Below are positions 9,001 to 13,133 of a stretch of 13,133 nucleotides of DNA, in pieces. Position 1 is the stretch's first letter. Each line of letters starts with the position of its first letter. The DNA is from Lentisphaeria bacterium (GTDB lineage Bacteria; Verrucomicrobiota; Lentisphaeria; JABSQK01; UBA12247). The notes beneath the pieces were generated by a model. That model was not told the DNA's origin. It saw only the letters and a list, made by a program, of their open reading frames with translations, and did not search any database. Location: contig DMTJ01000286.1 of assembly GCA_003477185.1 (NCBI GenBank), positions 1-13,133 of the forward strand, written 5' to 3'. A program made the position numbers and the translations under genes.

Positions 9001-10694
9001 TATCCCCACCGATACCAGCTCGCCCCGACCGAGGGATCGGGCAACGGATCGCTGTCGAGCCCGAACACGATGCCCAGTGCAGGTGCAGCCCCGGTATTCG
9101 AATTGCTGAACCCTGCCCAGCCGCCGGTCTTGTTCAGTTCAACCGAGGCGCCAGAGCCGAAACCATGGGTCGCAGGCTCAGACCAGCTGGTACCGCCAGG
9201 CTCCGAAAGAAACGCATACTCAGTCGAGGTCCGTCGCACGCCCCCCCACGGCATATTCAACCAGGCTAGGGTGTCCGGGCCATAGCTGTAAACACCCAGC
9301 GACACCTCAATCACGCCCTGTCCCAGGTCGCGATAGCGCGTGAAGAACAACATATGCGACTTCCAGTCATTTTCGGTCGTCGCATCCCCATAAATCCCAA
9401 TGTGCGCCTGCTGGCCCCAGTTCACCGTGGTATAGCTCCGATCCGCTGGGTTCAGCCACGCCGCGACCTGCGGCGAATAGAACGGTTCCGACAGCATCGG
9501 ATCCCTCTTTGTATAGACCCCCGCCTGATGAATGAAATAGGGTGAATCCGGTGGCGCATTCTGGGCTGAGTCCACCGCCACTCCCTGCCATACCTCATCA
9601 TTCCAAGGCGACGAATCGCCATCACTTCGCCACTGCGGTGGAACCGTCTCACCCAGGACCGGCGTCCGCAGCGAGTATAGATGTCCGCCGCGGCCCACGC
9701 GCAAGTCCCACGAACGTTGGGCTTCGCCTGGTCCCCCGCCCACCACTGTCTGCGTCAGCCGTGCATCCATTACATGGGCCTCATGCAGAGACAATGACCA
9801 GGCCGAGCCCGAGACCTCCAGCGCCCGCGACGCCGAAAACGTCGTATTCCCGTAATCGGTCGCCACCGTCGACTCGGGGGTTAGTGAACAAAGCTCTTGC
9901 GACAGCGCTGGTGGGGCCAGCAACCGCAACCAAAGCCCATCCGTTTGCAACACCAGCGCCGGCTCACGCCCCGCCAGCCCAACAAAACTCACATCCTCTG
10001 CCGCAAACGCGCCGGCTACTGCCGGGCTGAGGATCAGCGGAAAATACCCATCCAGCGCTTCATAGTCCGTCCCGTCAACCACCAACTGGCTACCAGTCTC
10101 AATCGTCAGCGCACCGCTCAAGTCCACCGGCGCGACTCCTAGCATCGTCAGTTCGAAGAGCAGAGTGGCTTCGCTGCCAAGCCTCAGGCTTTGGCCTTGA
10201 ATCGAGCTAGCCTGCGGTGCCGCGACCACCAGGTGTCCGGCACCTGCTGCCCCCAGGGTTAGAGCGGGGAACTGCAGGCTTCCGCCCTGCAGCCTATAGA
10301 TGCCCTGTCCAGCCGCCGTATCTCTGGGGCCAATCTCGAAGCCACTGTTGATCTGCACCGTACCTGCTGTCTGCGTGACTGCCCCCAAAGAATCCGCAGC
10401 CAAGGCCACGCGAAACCAATTTGTCGCGATATCCGCCGCGATATACAGCACGGTGCCAGTGACCGGGCCATTGCCGACGGTGATGCGATCTGTAGCCGCT
10501 GCGTTCTCCGCAATCGTCGCGACCCTACCGAGGTTGACCACCGCGTTGTCCGCGATCCCCGGCACAGCTGCAGTCGACCAGTTCGCGGCCATTCCCCAGA
10601 GGCCGTCGCCGTCTCCGCTGGTAAACACCACCGTCGCGGCCCACACGGGCAAGCAGCAAAGCAGCCCGCATACCATCGGCAAGCATCGAGTCAA
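3021..10694 (-). CDS. Giant secreted multi-domain protein with C-terminal alpha/beta-hydrolase (acetylxylan-esterase-like) domain
   Basis: A 2557-residue exported protein. Residues 1-19 (MTRCLPMVCGLLCCLPVWA) are a signal peptide, with cleavage likely after VWA. In order: about 20-260, a Gly/Ala-rich beta region starting with a GLWGMAANWSTAAVPG-type motif; about 260-760, an unrecognised region with NMPWGGVRRTS near 480; about 765-808, a MopE/thrombospondin-3-like calcium segment (DADRDGFGD); about 808-1025, a beta-sandwich-like stretch with a DVDGDG loop near 936; about 1029-1700, an unrecognised aromatic-rich region; about 1815-1866, an Ig-like FTEDGSFTFQFTDQYGN module; about 1863-1943, a DUF5011/HYR-like Ig domain starting DQTPPV; two GWNLI modules (Trp2055 and Trp2129); and about 2210-2480, an alpha/beta-hydrolase. 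The hydrolase has the oxyanion motif HGGGG from His2245, nucleophile Ser2347 in GISWGG, Asp2417 in PGDVHFP and His2446/2448 in GHGHG. It resembles acetylxylan esterase/prolyl-oligopeptidase-like enzymes of PVC bacteria, so deacetylation of a glycan is the best guess; a peptidase or another esterase is possible. No C-terminal sorting signal is seen. The gene is unbroken despite two 7-C runs. Confidence 0.93.
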   Translation of the reverse strand: MTRCLPMVCGLLCCLPVWAATVVFTSGDGDGLWGMAANWSTAAVPGIADNAVVNLGRVATIAENAAATDRITVGNGPVTGTVLYIAADIATNWFRVALAADSLGAVTQTAGTVQINSGFEIGPRDTAAGQGIYRLQGGSLQFPALTLGAAGAGHLVVAAPQASSIQGQSLRLGSEATLLFELTMLGVAPVDLSGALTIETGSQLVVDGTDYEALDGYFPLILSPAVAGAFAAEDVSFVGLAGREPALVLQTDGLWLRLLAPPALSQELCSLTPESTVATDYGNTTFSASRALEVSGSAWSLSLHEAHVMDARLTQTVVGGGPGEAQRSWDLRVGRGGHLYSLRTPVLGETVPPQWRSDGDSSPWNDEVWQGVAVDSAQNAPPDSPYFIHQAGVYTKRDPMLSEPFYSPQVAAWLNPADRSYTTVNWGQQAHIGIYGDATTENDWKSHMLFFTRYRDLGQGVIEVSLGVYSYGPDTLAWLNMPWGGVRRTSTEYAFLSEPGGTSWSEPATHGFGSGASVELNKTGGWAGFSNSNTGAAPALGIVFGLDSDPLPDPSVGASWYRWGYAGGSFSAEETTWRNYFVSSNVRRYRVGQGEGVWSRYYFVLGGDLTDLAARIAARSLVGVELREFDYDESSSPLVGYRSSGSGADFRIAVDNESPHFQLYAHPVRRSFPIYEVLERDGRRFLSWSPYATGMVKTYDGQLAGIRLLGFALPETATNQAGTVYAYESLATTLARAAGNYLPAGENLVARALECDNGSEPTRYFADADRDGFGDAASSLVACSAPPGYVGNDDDWDDTQAGQNPDVPGTLIRDDFSESSISYDFVRVRQGDIDQGWQANSNLQVGQGFPQSGWTISGGALHNDQITDDSAGEGAVAQVISVSEEGPELVLSFDYINSGNDTLYVHLWGFTGQFEPDEDNLANPQASNGTYHNLAEDVDGDGQVNTYNLKDGANSATGTPAHALAALTGSGRYTRRIPILDLGITGVRRLEDFSYLSVAFTRNLGSSPGPTSIARLQLSAAEDPPDGERHKRHYSYLYFENGYPTRFSGRRPQSEANLAARANPDLVVQTGYYSLMLDCNDMLLTGYDALVGSDYVSALEDDVSTFTAAQNLVLRAYHNEVAYDCTSAVVQAPGQDNIRLIESGQYVQRIDQLGLVFTAANGDVLPVAGRFELTAWPDRVTLLLDFRDAEGVTRTTIQLISPAGVEHLGDTQADHVMLTLCPHEDRALAALTADDYISTAQNLHDGSALSYRFDEEVHALHIDVPAEPVVHADSGQRVDEYLIEVTNPTSEPCNLPLVFDQVRPRAITGTSMHLVDPSDSRPLGIPVQISKNWHRGDTPTPHDGPWLHGSTMLSLAPGMTRQFTLRVVYGYWGDVAAVSHAQLSLIGWGGNWKWDESALGAWGESMTYDPSQHLGSAFIDDVRPTFTPSLSGGTHSWTENVGGGDFLVYRDGTNAFRWGTRLKTAYDWTGPNMTRVLYSGVTDDGKIRFTYTTRMVRTNDYHRRFHRYRYEFLKDVTTPQRLVFHQLAADYYTGPSFTEYYHGAGGEAATQWQAEPGGNSYNGAPLPFDDHWLAIDDQLAGAEPAHARRGILSLGTTLNGAALDTYLHRYGRSWGDPRLLFDLGAASPQQSFASGDVVEGELALIFPAKTAAGYWGADAQFAARLASYGDNPWQAVADEFVYNQQLSATVHQGTLLGHYPLDTQADRDAAVLLDLTIDSGGIGHVPLILRCVPPDVGVALQRRVGEAWQPEPETAWPQSAARADGDLDWIFTVSRLDTEPTAPLRLRAVRADQSQVVATISYSLETVTNTSVVATLQVDQAVTVTNNGGEFSYTFTEDGSFTFQFTDQYGNADSATALVDWIDQTPPVLSLEPVALELELGAYFHPLSGASALDARDGDLTAQVSVIGVLEPLRLGAQRLTYAVSDSAGNDTTAQRTVTYVQRQPFQLRTPGRHLGLLGDDALMVDWDERLGQPGTSWRVTAVPSAGMLRSQGGSLVSNGTVLSIADFPLTLLEIAGGGFQQLELGLEQTDQGETVYLQLYSNVPWLDLSLARGWNLIAVPFFPFQPLRECLPAALGADDWVGYRNGGFVASNRLQPGDGCWGFLRRPLQARLTGWSATGTRASLECGWNLIGTAGAAGEQLAPGQMAWAYDAGTGQFRAETSELQPGVGYWYYQPDVYQAERRQVEALAGLTAAPTVRASEGDSALRAIYYDGLPWDGTPTRVFGWLGLPQDLTEPVPGIVLVHGGGGTAFVDWVARWTEAGFAALSIAVEGQTDQRAEGGEPATGTGWIRHAWAGPERQGIYHDLEEPIADQWMYHAVADTILANSLLRSQPEVDSEHVGIMGISWGGVITATVMGLDPRFAFAIPVYGCGELATAGNQYGRNLGNNELYQLLWDPRLRLARASMPALWLSWPGDVHFPMDSFSASYRGTAGPHQVSLIPGMGHGHGAGWKPSDSYAFAQSVVATGEPWCQQLAAGVVAGYATASFTSDRAFDRAVLVSTIDVGFTGTRRWLETTAALSQADGQWHASALLPAGTTAWFMNLISGNLTVSSEYQE

Positions 10695-10705
10695 GAGATC
10701 ACCTC
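10695..10705 (-). promoter_or_regulatory. Strong ribosome binding site that sets a TTG start for the giant gene
   Basis: On the minus strand GAGGTGATC is a nine-base perfect match to the usual anti-Shine-Dalgarno end of bacterial 16S rRNA. The GAGG core lies seven bases before the TTG at 10694. This start also gives a compact signal peptide at the first residue, whereas the upstream TTG at 10733 would put a charged 13-residue extension ahead of it. Confidence 0.8.
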
Positions 10706-10789
10706 GCGGTGAGAGTCGTGTCGGGAAACGCAATCAGTACAACCGAGAATCTACTCCTGCCTTACTCGCCCGCAAGCAGACGACCGCTT

Positions 10790-10806
10790 GCAGCCCATTT
10801 GGCTGC
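10790..10806. repeat. Short hairpin in the leader of the giant gene
   Basis: GCAGCC (10790-10795) and GGCTGC (10801-10806) form a 6-base stem around a 5-base loop, about 95 bases upstream of the giant gene start. There is no U-tract on either side, so it is not a terminator. It may be a leader structure or chance. Confidence 0.3.
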
Positions 10807-10864
10807 TGTAGAATCACTCCTTCTCTAGCTGAGGCACCTGTCAAACTTTGAACCCACGTCGGTA

Positions 10865-10951
10865 GCTGACCAAGTGGCCGTATCTGCCTTTCTCGGACGG
10901 GACGCCGCGAGCGACCATTCAGTACCACTTCGGTTCGCGCGGTTGGTCAGC
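10865..10951. repeat. 87-base segment bounded by a 9-base perfect inverted repeat, with an inner stem
   Basis: GCTGACCAA (10865-10873) pairs with TTGGTCAGC (10943-10951). Directly inside the right arm, CGCGG (10938-10942) pairs with CCGCG (10905-10909), and GGTTCG (10932-10937) pairs with CGACC (10912-10916) with one bulged T, leaving a 15-base loop. The outer and inner stems stack without a gap on one side. It lies about 170-257 bases upstream of the giant gene. A structured leader RNA, a separate small RNA, or the ends of a tiny mobile element are all possible; no target duplication was seen. Confidence 0.4.
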
Positions 10952-11225
10952 AGGTGGTCCTAGGAGGCTCGTCCCTGTGCGTCCAATTCAAACTCGAGAA
11001 TGGAGCGCGCGGCAAACAGACTTTTTCTGCCGAGTCCGCAATGCCCAGCATGGGCAGGAAGCGGATCATGCCCGAGTGACGGTGACCTGCTTGCCAGAAA
11101 ACCACGATCGCAAGCCTGCGGATGTGCTCTGGTGCCACGCGAGATTCGAGGAGGCTGGAGGCGAAGTTACGGGATTCGATTTCGGCAAGGGCTTCGGCGG
11201 TGGCCGCTGCCCGACCCGGGAGCAT
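10947..11225 (-). CDS. Doubtful small hypothetical frame, 92 residues
   Basis: An ATG-started frame beginning MLPGRAAATAEALAEIES and ending PPRTTC. The residue mix is roughly protein-like and about 70% of codons end in G or C by my estimate, but there is no recognisable family, no clear ribosome binding site, and competing open frames of similar length exist on the other strand. The same frame stays open for another 70 codons after its TGA, down to 10734. It may be spurious, or a remnant of a gene. Confidence 0.2.
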   Translation of the reverse strand: MLPGRAAATAEALAEIESRNFASSLLESRVAPEHIRRLAIVVFWQAGHRHSGMIRFLPMLGIADSAEKVCLPRAPFSSLNWTHRDEPPRTTC

Positions 11226-11249
11226 GCCGGAGTGGAAAGTAACGAACCC

Positions 11250-11287
11250 GACCGAAGGGCTCTCTCATCTTCGGTCTTTTATTCTTT
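11250..11287 (+). terminator. Rho-independent terminator, plus strand
   Basis: GACCGAAG (11250-11257) and CTTCGGTC (11269-11276) form a perfect 8-base stem with an 11-base loop, followed at once by TTTTATTCTTT. On the minus strand the stem is not followed by a T-run, so it acts on plus-strand transcripts only. No confident plus-strand gene ends just before it, which makes the terminator an orphan. Confidence 0.65.
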
Positions 11288-11429
11288 GGCCTCTATTCTT
11301 TTGCCTCAGAATCAGGCTAGGCTGCTGCTGGAGACGAAGTGTGGGGGCGGACTCCGCAATGCTGGCGCGGAGATCGCAGAGGGAAAGGAGAGATACGCCG
11401 GCTGGCACCCGACGCTCCCAGTGGTGCTG

Positions 11430-12761
11430 TCAGACGGGGCGGCGTGAGAAGCCCCAGATCACGACGGAGCAGCCAGCGGCGATAAAACAGAGCGTCCCGG
11501 CAAAGACGAAGGGCAAGATATACTGCCCGGTGACATCGAACAGGACACCCCCGACAACTGGACCAAGAATTCCGGCGACGCCATACGCCGTGAAAATCCA
11601 GCCATAGTTAGAGCCCAGATTTTTGGAGCCGAAGTAGTCCGCGGTCGCGGCTGGAAACAGGGCAAAGTTACCGCCAAAGTTCAGGCCGACCCAGGCAGAC
11701 GCGAAGAAGATCGCGACGTGGGATTCCACGCCTACCAGCAGCATAAACGCCATGCCCTGCCCGAGAAACATGATCATCATCGCGCGTGGTCGATCAATGA
11801 CATCGCTGATCTTGCCCCAGGCGATACGCCCGACGGCGTTGAAAATCGCGAGGATGCCAACCGGTTCCACAAACCGTCCGAATCCGCCCAGCCACTCCGG
11901 GGCGAAGCTTTCGTTGCCGAGTACCGCGCCCATCATCCCTTTCCACTGGCCGATCGCCATCAGGCCAGAGGTTGCGCCAAAGATGAAGGTGATCCAGAGC
12001 ATACAGGCCAGCGGCGTATTGAGCATCTCGCGCCATTCGACGTCGCGACGGTTGCCAGCCTTGCCAGCCTCAGGTGGGCTCCAGCCCACAGGTAACCAGC
12101 CCTCGGGCGGATTTCTGAGCAAGAAGGACGCACCGAAGACCACAACGGTGCAGACTACCCCATGGAGAATGAAGAAGGACTGCCAACCAATCCCGAAGCC
12201 GGTGCCCTTCGAGATGCCGAGGCCAACCAGCAAAAGCTGTGACACGCCAAGCGGTGTATCTCCAGCGGCTGGACGCATGAGCTCCGCGGCCGGGCCAGCA
12301 AAGAACAATGCGCCTGCCCCAAACCCAGCCACGGCGAGGCCGGTAATTAGCCCCTTCTTGTCCGGAAACCACTTCACCAAGGCGGCGATTGGGCAGACGT
12401 AGGCAAAGCCAATCCCGGCTCCCCCCATCACGCCGTAGGTGAGATAGAGGACCATCGGGCTCTTGAAGATGCTCAGGAGAATCGCGCCTAGGATGAAGGA
12501 GGCGCCGAGCAACAGCCCGCCGATTCTGGCCACTTTTCGTGGGCCGATCCGGTCCTGGAGTCGGCCCGCGGGAATCATGACAATCGCAAACGTCGCCAAC
12601 GCGACTGAGAATGCCCACTGGGTGTCGGCAACGGTCCAGCCGAACGCCTCACGAAGTGGCGCGACCAGCACACTGAATCCGTACACTGTGCCGAGAATAA
12701 TCTGCAACAGAATTGCACCAACCACCACCCACCAACGACCACCGTTCCCATCATTTTTCAT
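11430..12761 (-). CDS. Major facilitator superfamily transporter, oxalate/formate antiporter (OFA) family
   Basis: A 443-residue inner-membrane carrier with about 12 predicted helices, the usual MFS length. Diagnostic features: a first helix RWWVVVGAILLQIILGTVYG; the MFS loop 2-3 signature GRLQDRIGPRK at 66-76; the OFA-typical run through helices 4-5 (YGVMGGAGIGFAYVCPIAA, then VKWFPDKKG, 109-137); the motif NPPEGW at 217-222 opening the central cytoplasmic loop; and a second MFS-like loop GRIAWGKISDVIDRPR in the C-terminal half. OFA members exchange or import small mono- and dicarboxylates such as oxalate, formate, pyruvate or lactate; the substrate here cannot be read from the sequence. The ATG at 12761 is chosen over the TTG at 12830 because GGAG lies nine bases before it and the protein then starts just ahead of helix 1. 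The upstream partial gene ends 125 bases away on the same strand; cotranscription is possible but not shown. Confidence 0.93.
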   Translation of the reverse strand: MKNDGNGGRWWVVVGAILLQIILGTVYGFSVLVAPLREAFGWTVADTQWAFSVALATFAIVMIPAGRLQDRIGPRKVARIGGLLLGASFILGAILLSIFKSPMVLYLTYGVMGGAGIGFAYVCPIAALVKWFPDKKGLITGLAVAGFGAGALFFAGPAAELMRPAAGDTPLGVSQLLLVGLGISKGTGFGIGWQSFFILHGVVCTVVVFGASFLLRNPPEGWLPVGWSPPEAGKAGNRRDVEWREMLNTPLACMLWITFIFGATSGLMAIGQWKGMMGAVLGNESFAPEWLGGFGRFVEPVGILAIFNAVGRIAWGKISDVIDRPRAMMIMFLGQGMAFMLLVGVESHVAIFFASAWVGLNFGGNFALFPAATADYFGSKNLGSNYGWIFTAYGVAGILGPVVGGVLFDVTGQYILPFVFAGTLCFIAAGCSVVIWGFSRRPV

Positions 12762-12770
12762 GCCACGAAA

Positions 12771-12776
12771 CTCCAG
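12771..12776 (-). promoter_or_regulatory. Ribosome binding site of the transporter gene
   Basis: CTGGAG on the minus strand, with GGAG nine bases ahead of the ATG at 12761. It supports this ATG over the TTG 69 bases upstream, which would add a stretch not seen in OFA carriers. Confidence 0.6.
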
Positions 12777-12886
12777 ATTCTTACTGTACCGGGGTGTGGG
12801 TAGCAGGAACGGGACCATCTCCGGGCTCAATGCGGATCACGCCCACGCGGTCTCCGGTCGTCCGGTTTCGGACAATCTACGAGCGG

Positions 12887-13133
12887 TCAGCGCTTCATTT
12901 CGACCTGGATTTTTCCGCTCAGCAGGCTCTGGATCAGAGTCTTGAATTCGAGGAAGAGCTCGGACTGCTGCTGAAAGGTCTGGAGGACAGGCTGGAGGGA
13001 GCCGAGCAGCTGTTGCTGGTCGCTCCACGCTTTTGCGTACTCCGCTGGAAACTCGATCCGTGGTGTGGTGTCCGCATTCGTCGCGACGGTGATCACGTCT
13101 CGGATTTCCGCCAAGCCTTGGTTGAAGGCGTTC
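12887..13133 (-). CDS. 3' end of an unrecognised gene (5' end beyond the window)
   Basis: The frame is open from the window edge to the TGA at 12887-12889, giving at least 81 residues. About 78% of the visible codons end in G or C by my count, supporting real coding. The visible part starts NAFNQGLAEIRDVITVA, then runs into a Gln/Leu-rich amphipathic helix (SDQQQLLGSLQPVLQTFQQQ) and ends GKIQVEMKR. It has no membrane segment. An in-frame TTG at 13114 has no ribosome binding site, so the true start most likely lies outside. No family is recognised. Confidence 0.65.
   Translation of the reverse strand, partial: NAFNQGLAEIRDVITVATNADTTPRIEFPAEYAKAWSDQQQLLGSLQPVLQTFQQQSELFLEFKTLIQSLLSGKIQVEMKR

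Larger units (their letters stand above)
10695..11429. other. Intergenic region without a confident gene
   Basis: The 735 bases between the transporter stop and the giant gene start have open frames on both strands, as expected at this GC content, but none with a recognisable product and good start signals. What can be supported here is a plus-strand terminator (11250-11287), a 9-base inverted repeat enclosing a further stem (10865-10951), a short hairpin (10790-10806), and a weak minus-strand frame (10947-11225). No tRNA or known structured RNA was recognised. The promoter of the giant gene should lie here but is not obvious. Confidence 0.5.

Noticed and set aside
8991..9247. Two runs of seven C (8991-8997 and 9241-9247) as possible phase-variation sites
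   Set aside because: Both are in frame in an intact gene, are short for slipped-strand switching, and give no sign of alternative frames.
8190..9269. Plus-strand frame of 359 codons inside the giant gene
   Set aside because: The same reasoning applies: antisense shadow, no recognisable motif, and no ribosome binding site at its start.
10839..10844. Perfect minus-strand TTGACA, a possible -35 box for the giant gene
   Set aside because: At spacings of 16-18 bases the downstream hexamers are AAGGAG, AGGAGT and GGAGTG, none resembling a -10 box.
10987..10993. TTCAAAC, resembling a tRNA T-loop
   Set aside because: The flanking bases do not form a T-stem, and no acceptor or anticodon arm can be drawn.
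11000..11242. Plus-strand frame of 80 codons ending seven bases before the plus-strand terminator
   Set aside because: The position is suggestive, but the product is Arg/Cys/Trp/Pro-rich with no ribosome binding site, so it reads as a chance frame; the terminator is reported on its own instead.
11330..11375. CTCCGC/GCGGAG inverted repeat downstream of the transporter as its terminator
   Set aside because: A six-base stem with a nine-base loop and no T-tract on the minus strand; too weak to call.

Overview
The window looks like a chromosomal segment of a free-living bacterium of the PVC group (Verrucomicrobiota, Kiritimatiellota, Lentisphaerota or a planctomycete). This is inference from gene content: an S1 sulfatase paired with a PulG-like pseudopilin that has Arg rather than Gly before the cleavage site and a C-terminal H-X10-DG motif, a very large secreted modular protein with Planctomycetes/Verrucomicrobia-style modules, moderately high GC, and clear Shine-Dalgarno sequences. 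No rRNA, tRNA, CRISPR array, insertion sequence or phage gene was recognised.

All confident genes lie on the minus strand. In transcription order (high to low coordinate) they are: the 3' end of an unrecognised gene (12887-13133, cut by the window edge); a 12-helix major facilitator transporter of the oxalate/formate antiporter (OFA) type (11430-12761); about 735 bases with no confident gene but with a plus-strand terminator, a long inverted repeat and a hairpin; a giant gene for a 2557-residue exported protein ending in an alpha/beta-hydrolase (esterase) domain (3021-10694); a 560-base stretch with two possible small genes in divergent orientation, an inverted repeat and a cluster of ATGCAT palindromes; and a tight pseudopilin-sulfatase pair (1607-2458 and 78-1586) separated by only 20 bases.

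The genes fit together loosely as polysaccharide use. A secreted multi-domain protein with a carbohydrate-esterase-like terminal domain, a desulfating enzyme and a surface pseudopilin could take part in breaking down acetylated or sulfated glycans, and the OFA transporter could move a small carboxylate. Nothing in the sequence proves a shared pathway, and only the pseudopilin-sulfatase pair has operon-like spacing.

The most unusual item is the giant gene. It joins an exported beta-rich start, two long unrecognised aromatic-rich regions, calcium-binding loops, Ig-like modules, paired GWNLI modules and an intact Ser-Asp-His hydrolase in one chain. Its start codon is a TTG with an almost ideal ribosome binding site.
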